This document shows, piece by piece, positions 6,786 to 12,961 of a stretch of 12,961 bases of DNA. The position numbers and the translations under genes are program-made. Positions within the stretch are counted from its first letter, which is position 1, and every line of letters starts with the position of its first letter. Below the pieces are notes generated by a model. It had not been told where the DNA came from and made no database searches. It worked only from the letters and a program-made list of their open reading frames with translations. The stretch is from the NCBI GenBank assembly GCA_035405645.1, contig DAONJL010000059.1, positions 1,772-14,732 on the forward strand, given 5' to 3'. Origin of the DNA: DAONJL01 sp035405645 [NCBI: bacterium]. GTDB lineage: Bacteria; JAGOBX01; DAONJL01.

Positions 6786-6803
6786 TTATTGGAGGTAATA
6801 CTA

Positions 6804-7898
6804 ATGTTAAAATTAGTTTTGATTATTTTAATCATAACAATAAATTTAATAAATGGCGCAGTAGTAACAAAAATAAAAGATATAACAAATATAAATGGAA
6901 TAAGAGAAAATCAATTACAAGGTTTTGGATTAGTTGTAGGTTTAGAAGGAACGGGTGATTCAAAGAAAGCAACATTTACAGTGCAAGCTTATGCAAATAT
7001 GTTAAAAAGATATGGAATAAATATAGACCCATCAAAAATAAATTTTGATAATGTAGCATCAGTAATAGTAAAAGCAACATTACCACCATTTGTAAGACCA
7101 GGCCAAAAAATTGATGTGATAGTTGCTACACCAGGTGATGCTGAAAATTTAGATGGTGGCTTATTATTACAAACACCATTATTAGGTGCAGATGGCGAAG
7201 TTTATGCAGTTGCGCAAGGACCAGTAACAATAGGTGGCTATAATGTAAAAAGTGGTGGCTCAAAAGCTCAAAAAAATCATCCTACTGTTGGTAGAGTAAT
7301 TAATGGTGCAATGATTGAAAAAGATGTTCCAATGGAATTTGTTCAAAATGGTAAAATTCAAATTATATTAAAAAATTCAGATTTTACAACATTATCAAGA
7401 GTAATTGATGTTATAAATAATTTTTTTAAAGAAGAAATAGCAAAAGGTATAGATGGAGCAGCAATTGATATAAATATACCTGAAGTTTATCAAAATAAAA
7501 TACCACAATTTCTCTCAAGCATCCAGAATTTAGATGTAGTAACAGAAGCACCAGCAAAGATAGTAATAAATACAAGAACAGGAACAATAGTAATGGGCGA
7601 AAATGTAAAAATTTCAAAAGTAGCAGTTTCACACGGTAATTTAACAGTAATAATAAAATCAGAAGATGAAGTCTCGCAACCAGAAGCATTTTCACAAGGT
7701 CAGACAACATTAATAACAAAATCAAGTGTATCAGCAAAAGAAGAAGGTAGTTCAGTAATGTTATTAAAAGATAGTCCAACAATAAATGAAGTAGTAAGTG
7801 CATTAAATGAGATTGGTGCTACACCGCGTGATATAATTTCAATTTTACAGGCAATAAAAGAAGTTGGCGCATTAAATGCCGAATTAGAATTAATTTAA
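6804..7898 (+). CDS. flgI: Flagellar P-ring protein FlgI
   Basis: FlgI forms the P-ring in the peptidoglycan layer. From the ATG at 6804 it has 364 residues, matching the usual 365. I chose this start because GGAGG (6791-6795) is 8 bases upstream; a longer frame beginning with TTG at 6789 would run through that ribosome-binding site. A signal peptide covers about residues 1-19 (cleavage near INGA). Family landmarks are RENQLQGFGLVVGLEGTGDS (34-53), FVRPGQKIDV, a GGLLLQTPLLGADG segment, VGRVINGAMIEKDVP, and the C-terminal GSSVMLLKDSPTINEVVSALNEIGATPRDII region. It needs FlgA, encoded two genes upstream. Isoleucine is mostly coded ATA, unlike the rnf genes. The gene ends in a double TAA. Confidence 0.97.
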   Translation: MLKLVLIILIITINLINGAVVTKIKDITNINGIRENQLQGFGLVVGLEGTGDSKKATFTVQAYANMLKRYGINIDPSKINFDNVASVIVKATLPPFVRPGQKIDVIVATPGDAENLDGGLLLQTPLLGADGEVYAVAQGPVTIGGYNVKSGGSKAQKNHPTVGRVINGAMIEKDVPMEFVQNGKIQIILKNSDFTTLSRVIDVINNFFKEEIAKGIDGAAIDINIPEVYQNKIPQFLSSIQNLDVVTEAPAKIVINTRTGTIVMGENVKISKVAVSHGNLTVIIKSEDEVSQPEAFSQGQTTLITKSSVSAKEEGSSVMLLKDSPTINEVVSALNEIGATPRDIISILQAIKEVGALNAELELI

Positions 7899-7910
7899 TA
7901 AGGTTTTATT

Positions 7911-8306
7911 ATGATAAAATTAAGATTAAATCCACAGATAAATATTTATAAACCAATACAACCAATAAAAATAGAAAAAGAAAAATTTATAGATATACCA
8001 GAAGAAAAAAAAAGTTTTGAAAATGAATTAAAAAAAATAGAAAAAGAAAAATTTATAAAACCATCAATTGAAAAACAGAAAAAAACATTAAAAGAAAAAT
8101 CAGAGGAAATGGAATCAATTTTAGTTTATCAAATGCTAAAAACAATGAAACCAAAATTATCTGAAAGTTTATTTGGCGGTGGAAAAGCAGAAGAAATATG
8201 GTCAGATATGCTTTATGAAGAATATGCAAAACAAATGTCAAACACGGCTAATTTTGGTCTTGCTACACAAATATATAATGAACTAACAAAAAATTATTTT
8301 AGATAA
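7911..8306 (+). CDS. flgJ: Rod-binding protein, single-domain FlgJ
   Basis: The 131-residue protein corresponds to the N-terminal rod-binding (rod cap) half of FlgJ, about residues 63-131: EMESILVYQMLKTMK, SLFGGGKAEEIWSDMLYEEYAKQMS, and GLATQIYNELTKN. It lacks the glucosaminidase domain that makes enteric FlgJ about 316 residues, so a separate muramidase must open peptidoglycan for the rod. The first 60 residues are a Lys/Glu-rich, low-complexity linker. There is no signal peptide, consistent with type III export. AAGG (7900-7903) precedes the ATG by 7 bases. It is the last gene of the flagellar block and begins 12 bases after flgI. The order flgF-G-A-H-I-J is common in diderm bacteria. Confidence 0.88.
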   Translation: MIKLRLNPQINIYKPIQPIKIEKEKFIDIPEEKKSFENELKKIEKEKFIKPSIEKQKKTLKEKSEEMESILVYQMLKTMKPKLSESLFGGGKAEEIWSDMLYEEYAKQMSNTANFGLATQIYNELTKNYFR

Positions 8307-8532
8307 AATTTGCATTTTTTACCTTATTCTTATTAATTCCAAATAAAATCCTTCAAGAAAATCAGTGTCATTTTTAATCTTTATGTAATTTACATTTATA
8401 CAAAATTAAACTTGTCAAAAAGATATTATTAATTAAAAGAATAAATGAGCCAATAGAAATTTACTCAGTAAAAAATAATAAAAAAGATAAAAAAAATTTT
8501 AAAAAACAATTTCTGAAAATATTTCTTTTCTT
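8307..8532. other. Intergenic AT-rich stretch, no gene recognised
   Basis: I see no coding sequence or RNA gene here. A 13-base palindrome, ATGTAATTTACAT (8383-8395), could be a dimer-binding site but is not close enough to the rnf promoter to be persuasive. TTGTCA at 8412-8417 has no -10 at a sensible distance. The stretch is probably the untranslated tail of the flagellar operon. Confidence 0.45.
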
Positions 8533-8560
8533 TGATAAAATTCTTTATCATTATTTTTTT
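8533..8560 (+). terminator. Intrinsic terminator candidate between flg and rnf blocks
   Basis: TGATAAA (8533-8539) and TTTATCA (8544-8550) form a 7-bp stem with a four-base ATTC loop, followed directly by TTATTTTTTT. The stem is weak because it has only one G-C pair, but hairpin, position and T-run all fit Rho-independent termination in an AT-rich genome. It lies just upstream of the candidate rnfC promoter. Confidence 0.5.
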
Positions 8561-8574
8561 GAAAAACAAAATTC

Positions 8575-8601
8575 TTGACAAAATAAATTTTTTTTAATAA
8601 T
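8575..8601 (+). promoter_or_regulatory. Candidate housekeeping promoter of the rnf operon
   Basis: A perfect -35 TTGACA (8575-8580) is preceded by an A-rich tract. The -10 is ambiguous: AATAAT (8596-8601, spacing 15, 5 of 6 to TATAAT) or TAATAA (8595-8600, spacing 14). The second choice repeats the arrangement seen ahead of flgF. The transcript would begin near 8608, about 30 bases before rnfC. Confidence 0.5.
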
Positions 8602-8639
8602 TTTAAAAAATAATTTATTTAAAAATTTAAGGAAGAAAA

Positions 8640-9962
8640 ATGATATTTACTTTTAAAGGTGGAATTCATCCATCTGAAAATAAATATTTAACAGAAGAAA
8701 AAAAAATAATAAATTTTCCCACACCAGAAAAAGTATATATTCCATTATTACAACATATTGGTTCACCATCAAAGCCAACAGTTAAAAAAGGTGATTATGT
8801 AAAAATAGGTTCTATTATAGGTGAACCTTCTGCTTATATTTCTTCTTATATTCATTCATCTGTTTCTGGCTCTGTCATTGATATAATAAAAACAGAAAAT
8901 ATTTTTGGTAGAAGCATTGATACAGTAATAATTGAAAATGATAAAAAAGAAGAAATAGATGAAAATGTATTACAAAAAAATACAGAATGGGAAAAATTAA
9001 ATAATGATGAATTAATCGAAATAATTAAAAAAGCAGGTATTGTAGGTTTAGGGGGTGCAACTTTTCCTACCTTTGTAAAATTAAGTCCACCACCTGATAA
9101 AAAAATTGATACAGTAATTTTAAATGGTGGCGAATGTGAACCTTTTCTAACGATTGATGATAGATTAATGCAAGAAGAACCAGAAAAAATAATCAAAGGT
9201 TTATTAATAATAATGAAAATATTACAAGCAAAAAAAGGGATAATAGGAATAGAAAACAATAAAAAATCAGCGATAAAAATAATGAAAAATGAAGCAAAAA
9301 AATATTCAAATATAGAAGTCTGTGTATTAAAAGCAAAATATCCACAAGGTGCAGAAAAGCAGTTAATTGATGCTATTTTAAAGCGCCAGGTCCCGCCAAA
9401 TGGTTTACCAATGGATGTTGGAGTTGTAGTCAATAATGTGGGCACAGCAAAAGCAATTGCTGATGCTGTGATAGATGGACGACCGTTGATTGAAAGAGGA
9501 GTAACTGTTTCAGGTGATGCTCTTTCTAATCCACAAAATTTAAAAATAAAAATTGGTGTGCTTATTTCTAATATTGCTGATTTTGTCGGTGTCGATTTTA
9601 ATAAATTTAAAAAATTAATTTTAGGTGGACCAATGATGGGAACTGCTATCAGTTCTTTAGAAATGCCAATTACAAAAGGTGTTTCTGGTATTTTATTTTT
9701 ATCTGATAAATATTCGAATAAAACAGAATATGATGCTTGCATTAGATGTGGTCGTTGTGTTTCTGTTTGTCCTATGCATTTATTACCTAATGAATTAGGT
9801 TTATTAAGTTCAAAAAGAAAGATTGAATTAATTGATGAATTAAATATAGTTGATTGTATTGAATGTGGTAGTTGTTCGTATATTTGTCCAGCGAATAGAC
9901 CATTATTACAATGGATAAAAATAGGCAAAGCAGAGGTAAGAGAATTTGGAACAAAAAAATAA
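8640..9962 (+). CDS. rnfC: RnfC, NADH-side iron-sulfur subunit of the Rnf complex
   Basis: RnfC is the peripheral subunit that exchanges electrons with NAD(H) on the cytosolic face. The 440-residue length is that of compact RnfC proteins, without the long C-terminal repeats of the E. coli RsxC. Order of parts: an N-terminal barrel-sandwich domain (GGIHP at 7-11, VKKGDYVKIGSIIGE); the Nuo51-like nucleotide/flavin domain (GIVGLGGATFPTFVKL at 133-148, NGGECEPFLTIDDRLM at 162-177); an SLBB segment (VTVSGDALSNPQN); and two 4Fe-4S motifs with Cys367, 370, 373, 377 and Cys406, 409, 412, 416. AAGGAAG just before the ATG is a fair ribosome-binding site. It is the first gene of the operon; its end overlaps rnfD by 17 bases. 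Codon endings change in blocks from T-rich to A-rich near residue 82. Confidence 0.97.
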   Translation: MIFTFKGGIHPSENKYLTEEKKIINFPTPEKVYIPLLQHIGSPSKPTVKKGDYVKIGSIIGEPSAYISSYIHSSVSGSVIDIIKTENIFGRSIDTVIIENDKKEEIDENVLQKNTEWEKLNNDELIEIIKKAGIVGLGGATFPTFVKLSPPPDKKIDTVILNGGECEPFLTIDDRLMQEEPEKIIKGLLIIMKILQAKKGIIGIENNKKSAIKIMKNEAKKYSNIEVCVLKAKYPQGAEKQLIDAILKRQVPPNGLPMDVGVVVNNVGTAKAIADAVIDGRPLIERGVTVSGDALSNPQNLKIKIGVLISNIADFVGVDFNKFKKLILGGPMMGTAISSLEMPITKGVSGILFLSDKYSNKTEYDACIRCGRCVSVCPMHLLPNELGLLSSKRKIELIDELNIVDCIECGSCSYICPANRPLLQWIKIGKAEVREFGTKK

Positions 9963-10953
9963 AGTATTATTAGAAATATCTCCTGCGCCGCATATTCATT
10001 CAAAAGATACTGTCCAATCTATAATGTTAGATGTTATAATTGCTTTAATGCCTGCTGTTGCTATTGCTGTTTTTTATTTTGGAATAAATGCTATTCGTAT
10101 CATTCTGGTCTCAATTATTAGTTGCGTTTTATTCGAATTATTAGTTTCAAAATTATTATCACAAAAAATAAAAATAAAAGATTTAAGTGCTGTTGTAACA
10201 GGTCTTTTACTTGCTTTAAATTTATCCGCTACAGCCCCAAATTGGTTAATTATTATTGGCGCTTTTGTTGCCATTGCTATTGGTAAACAAATTTTTGGTG
10301 GAATTGGTTATAATATATTTAATCCAGCACTCGTTGGTCGCGTTTTTTTACTTATTGCTTTTCCTGTTGAAATGACTTCCTGGGTTCCTCCTAATCCAGT
10401 TATAAATTTAAAATCATTTATGACATTAAAACAATTAGAACCAGATGCGATTTCTTATGCTACACCACTTGCAATTTTAAAAGGTAAAGGACCATCTGCT
10501 TTACCTGATAATATTCATCTCGATGCTTTCTTTGGTAATATTGGTGGTTGCATTGGCGAAATTTCTGCATTAGCATTAATCATTGGTGGTTTATATTTAC
10601 TTTATAAAGGGCACATTTCTTTACGAATACCTCTTTCATTTATTTTAACTACATTTATAATTACAGGTATTTTTTGGGCTTATAAACCGACAAATTATGC
10701 AGATCCTTTATTCCATATTTTAACTGGTGGTCTTTTACTCGGCGCTATTTTTATGGCGACTGATATGGTTACTTCACCTTCGACTGAAACTGGTATGATT
10801 ATTTTTGGTATTGGTTGTGGTTTTATTACTGCAATAATAAGATTATTTGGTGCTTATCCAGAAGGTGTTTCTTTTTCGATTTTAATTATGAATGGTTTAG
10901 TTCCTTTAATTGATAAATTAACAAAACCAAAAAGATTTGGATTACAAAAATGA
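9946..10953 (+). CDS. rnfD: RnfD, flavinylated membrane subunit of the Rnf complex (TTG start)
   Basis: RnfD is an integral membrane subunit carrying a covalent FMN and is thought to take part in ion translocation. The 335 residues include about nine hydrophobic segments, the family stretch GGIGYNIFNPALVGRVFL (118-135) and FMATDMVTSPSTETG near the C-terminus. The flavin-attachment threonine should be Thr173 in DAISYATPLA; the glycine usual before Ala-Thr is Tyr171. I chose the TTG at 9946 because AGAGG (9932-9936) is 9 bases upstream and the family's typical N-terminal SPAPHIHS follows at once; the next ATG (residue 27) would delete that segment. The start overlaps rnfC by 17 bases, and the TGA stop overlaps the rnfG start (ATGA), so translation is likely coupled. 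Confidence 0.95.
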   Translation: MEQKNKVLLEISPAPHIHSKDTVQSIMLDVIIALMPAVAIAVFYFGINAIRIILVSIISCVLFELLVSKLLSQKIKIKDLSAVVTGLLLALNLSATAPNWLIIIGAFVAIAIGKQIFGGIGYNIFNPALVGRVFLLIAFPVEMTSWVPPNPVINLKSFMTLKQLEPDAISYATPLAILKGKGPSALPDNIHLDAFFGNIGGCIGEISALALIIGGLYLLYKGHISLRIPLSFILTTFIITGIFWAYKPTNYADPLFHILTGGLLLGAIFMATDMVTSPSTETGMIIFGIGCGFITAIIRLFGAYPEGVSFSILIMNGLVPLIDKLTKPKRFGLQK

Positions 10954-11618
10954 AAGATTATATTAAATTATCCTTTATCTTATTTTTGATTTGTTTTATT
11001 TCTGCATTTTTATTATCTTTTGTTAATTCAAAGACTTCGCCAATCAAAGAAAAAATTTTATCTGATAAAGAATATAAAGCAAAAAAAGAAGTGTTTGAAG
11101 AAGCAGAAAAATTTTTAGAACCTGTGAAATATAAAGATATTGAAATTTATCTTTGTTTAGATAAAAATGAAAAAGAGATTGGCGCTATAATAAAAGCAGC
11201 ACCATCAGGTTTTTCTGGTAATATCTTTATTTTATTTGGAATAAATTTGAATGGAAATATAACAGGACTCAAAGTAATAAGTCATACTGAAACTCCTGGT
11301 CTTGGTTCAAAAATGGAAGAGATAAATAAAAAGAAAAGCGAAGAATTATATAAGAAAAATAATTTGATAAAAAAAGATAAGCCCTGGTTTCAAGAACAAT
11401 TTAAAAATTTTAATTACAATGATTTAATTGTAGATAAAGATGGTGGGAAAATTGATAGTTTAACTGCTGCAACAATATCTTCACGAGCAGTTTGTAATGG
11501 AATTAAAAATGCCGCAAAAAAATTTTTTGATTGGTATAAAAATAAAAACAATATGAATAATAAAAATATTGGTGATGAAGAACAAATTGATGCTCAAACA
11601 AGTGCAACAAAAAAATAA
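10950..11618 (+). CDS. rnfG: RnfG, covalent-FMN electron transfer subunit
   Basis: RnfG is anchored by one N-terminal helix (about residues 7-26) with the flavin domain outside the membrane; the chain is 222 residues. Family landmarks are PSGFSGNI (85-92), SHTETPGLGSKM (111-122) and the flavinylation motif DSLTAATISS (169-178), where Thr175 should carry FMN by ApbE/Ftp-type attachment. The consensus there is TGAT; here the glycine is Ala173. The C-terminus is a poorly conserved Asn/Lys tail, about residues 193-222, ending in IDAQTSATKK, which echoes the flavinylation motif with Thr220 in the equivalent place. The start overlaps the rnfD stop by four bases. No ApbE gene is in the window. Confidence 0.95.
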   Translation: MKDYIKLSFILFLICFISAFLLSFVNSKTSPIKEKILSDKEYKAKKEVFEEAEKFLEPVKYKDIEIYLCLDKNEKEIGAIIKAAPSGFSGNIFILFGINLNGNITGLKVISHTETPGLGSKMEEINKKKSEELYKKNNLIKKDKPWFQEQFKNFNYNDLIVDKDGGKIDSLTAATISSRAVCNGIKNAAKKFFDWYKNKNNMNNKNIGDEEQIDAQTSATKK

Positions 11619-11630
11619 GTGGAGATTTAT

Positions 11631-12257
11631 ATGACGACATTAGAAAATTTAAAAAAAGGTTTTACAAATGAAATGCCTTTATTAATGTATATGCTTGGTT
11701 TTTGTCCTGCTCTTGCTGTTTCAACAAGTGTGATAAACAGCATTGTGATGGGGCTTTCTGCTACCTTTGTTTTAATTGGTTCTAATGTTATTATTTCTAT
11801 TGTTAGAAAAATTATTCCTGATGAAATTAGATTGCCTTCCTTTATTTTAATTATTGCTACTTTTGTTACTATTGTTGATTTAATTTTAGGGGCTTATTTA
11901 CCTGATATTCATAAAGCAATTGGTTTATTTATTCCTTTAATTGTTGTTAATTGTATCATTCTTGGTCGGGCTGAAGCTTTTGCTTCGAAAAATAATATTT
12001 TTCAATCTCTGATTGATGCTATTAGTATTGGTCTTGGTTTTACTCTTGTCCTTTTTTTAATTGCTACAATTCGAGAAATTTTAGGTAATGGTTCTTTTTT
12101 AGGCTTTGATATTTTTGGTGATTGGTTTAATAATTTTTTTAAATCTGAATTTAAACCTGTTATTGTTATGATTTTACCGCCGGGTGCTTTTTTTACTATG
12201 GGCTTTTTACTCGCTATTATAAATTATTTTAAATCAGTCAAAAATAAAAAATCTTAA
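11631..12257 (+). CDS. rnfE: RnfE, integral membrane subunit of the Rnf complex
   Basis: RnfE pairs with RnfA as inverted-topology membrane subunits that, in Rnf/Nqr structures, share a membrane-embedded iron-sulfur cluster. From the ATG at 11631 it has 208 residues and about six membrane segments. The cluster cysteines are Cys25 in LGFCPALAV and Cys108 in VVNCIILGRAEAFASKNN. Further family features are LPSFILIIATFVTIVD and the TIREILGNGSFLGFDIFG loop. The start is set by GGAG (11621-11624) 6 bases upstream; a GTG at 11619 also opens the frame but would place the ribosome-binding site inside the gene. Codons are strongly T-ending: only 2 of 32 isoleucines are ATA. Confidence 0.96.
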   Translation: MTTLENLKKGFTNEMPLLMYMLGFCPALAVSTSVINSIVMGLSATFVLIGSNVIISIVRKIIPDEIRLPSFILIIATFVTIVDLILGAYLPDIHKAIGLFIPLIVVNCIILGRAEAFASKNNIFQSLIDAISIGLGFTLVLFLIATIREILGNGSFLGFDIFGDWFNNFFKSEFKPVIVMILPPGAFFTMGFLLAIINYFKSVKNKKS

Positions 12258-12269
12258 TTGAGGTTTAAT

Positions 12270-12860
12270 ATGAGTGAAATTATTATTATTTTTAATATTG
12301 TGATTTCTGCTATTTTTATTAATAATTTTGTTTTATCAAGATTTTTAGGAATTTGCCCTTTTATTGGTGTTTCAAAAAAAATTGAAACTTCGATTGGTAT
12401 GGGCTTTGCCGTTATTTTCGTTATGTCTCTTGCCTCTGCCATTACTTTTCTTATTCAAAAATTTATTCTCATACCTTATAAAATTAATTATTTGCAAACT
12501 ATTTCTTTTATTCTTGTTATTGCTACTCTTGTTCAATTTATTGAAATGGTAATAAAAAAACAAAGTCAAGGTTTATATCAAGCGCTTGGTATTTATCTGC
12601 CATTAATAACAACAAATTGCGCTGTGCTTGGTGTTACTTTATTAAACTTACAAAAAAATTTTAATTTTATTGAAGCTGTAATTAATGGTTTTAGTTCTGG
12701 TGTTGGCTTTATGTTTGCTTTACTTATTATGGCTGGTATTCGTGAACGGTTAGAATATGCTGAAATTCCTGAAATATTAAAAGGTGCAAGTATTATATTT
12801 TTTACTGCTGGTCTATTATCAATTAGTTTTATCGGTTTTTCTGGTATTGTAAAAATGTAA
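12270..12860 (+). CDS. rnfA: RnfA, integral membrane subunit of the Rnf complex
   Basis: RnfA is the partner of RnfE in the membrane core. The 196 residues have about six membrane helices and the conserved cysteines Cys29 (VLSRFLGICPFIGVSKK) and Cys117 (YLPLITTNCAVLGVTLL), which should ligate the cluster with RnfE. ISFILVIATLVQFIEMVIKK (79-98) and the AGIRERL loop are also typical. The ATG at 12270 follows GAGG (12260-12263) by 6 bases; a TTG at 12258 is in frame but would absorb the ribosome-binding site. It begins 12 bases after rnfE and ends in a double TAA. rnfB usually comes next in this operon order, but it does not start in the bases that follow. Confidence 0.97.
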   Translation: MSEIIIIFNIVISAIFINNFVLSRFLGICPFIGVSKKIETSIGMGFAVIFVMSLASAITFLIQKFILIPYKINYLQTISFILVIATLVQFIEMVIKKQSQGLYQALGIYLPLITTNCAVLGVTLLNLQKNFNFIEAVINGFSSGVGFMFALLIMAGIRERLEYAEIPEILKGASIIFFTAGLLSISFIGFSGIVKM

Positions 12861-12961
12861 TAAAAAAATTAATTAATATTTCACTCTCAAACTCACTTTT
12901 AACAACTCATTTTCTTCTTCCATCAACTCAACTAAAAACTATAATTCACACTTATTTTATT
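12861..12961. other. Non-coding tail after rnfA; no rnfB start visible
   Basis: The last 101 bases contain no ATG, GTG or TTG on the + strand, and all three + frames carry stops. The sequence is pyrimidine-rich with several ACTC-type repeats. On the minus strand a 16-codon frame (12873-12923) could be read from an ATG, but an in-frame stop at 12939-12941 closes it upstream, so a convergent gene is not supported. Confidence 0.5.

Noticed and set aside
6789-6803. TTG start for flgI five codons upstream of the ATG
   Set aside because: The extension would translate the Shine-Dalgarno sequence GGAGG and spoil the signal peptide N-terminus; the same reasoning removes the GTG at 11619 (rnfE) and the TTG at 12258 (rnfA).
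8383-8395. Palindrome ATGTAATTTACAT as an operator for rnf
   Set aside because: It is about 180 bases upstream of the candidate promoter, and short AT palindromes are common at this composition.
8852-10003. Long minus-strand open frame (about 380 codons) opposite rnfC and the start of rnfD
   Set aside because: It mirrors two well-supported genes, its protein shows no family pattern, and it has no ribosome-binding site of its own; antisense openness follows from the codon use of rnfC.
12873-12923. Minus-strand 16-codon frame starting MEEENELLK near the window end
   Set aside because: It looks like a protein C-terminus, but an in-frame stop (12939-12941) closes it before the window edge, so no convergent gene is supported without a frameshift.

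Overview
This window comes from a very AT-rich bacterium (GC roughly one quarter) that uses the standard code: rnfD ends in TGA and Trp codons are TGG. The flagellar L-ring and P-ring genes (flgH, flgI) imply an outer membrane. The Rnf genes imply an energy-conserving ferredoxin:NAD+ membrane pump, usually found in anaerobes or facultative organisms. I cannot name the taxon. All recognised genes lie on the + strand, in three consecutive transcription blocks.

Block 1 (51-3103) is larB, larC and a membrane-anchored TPR protein. LarB and LarC catalyse the first and last steps in making the nickel-pincer nucleotide cofactor of lactate racemase-type enzymes. The sulfur-transfer enzyme LarE and an apo-racemase LarA are not in the window. 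A 403-base gap follows. It holds a GC-rich palindromic hairpin, a TTGACA-type promoter spanned by an inverted repeat, and a good match to the flagellar sigma-28 promoter.

Block 2 (3507-8306) is a flagellar rod and ring operon, flgF-flgG-flgA-flgH-flgI-flgJ: proximal and distal rod, P-ring chaperone, L-ring, P-ring, and a one-domain rod cap. FlgH has no lipobox cysteine and FlgJ has no muramidase domain. The flgF-flgG gap is the only wide one. It carries a compact GC-rich element, a hairpin followed by an H-type pseudoknot with Watson-Crick pairing in both stems. The pseudoknot's last strand abuts the flgG Shine-Dalgarno sequence. This is the best candidate in the window for an undescribed regulatory RNA.

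Block 3 (8640-12860) is rnfC-rnfD-rnfG-rnfE-rnfA, preceded by a hairpin/T-run terminator and a TTGACA promoter. Electrons would pass between NADH, the RnfC iron-sulfur clusters, the covalent flavins of RnfD and RnfG, and the RnfA/RnfE membrane cluster, with ion pumping. rnfB does not follow within the remaining 101 bases, where most C-D-G-E-A operons carry it. The flavinylation motifs of RnfD and RnfG both replace the usual glycine, and the RnfG tail carries a third similar motif.

The start codons of flgI, rnfE and rnfA given here are internal ATGs chosen from Shine-Dalgarno spacing. rnfD is given a TTG start.
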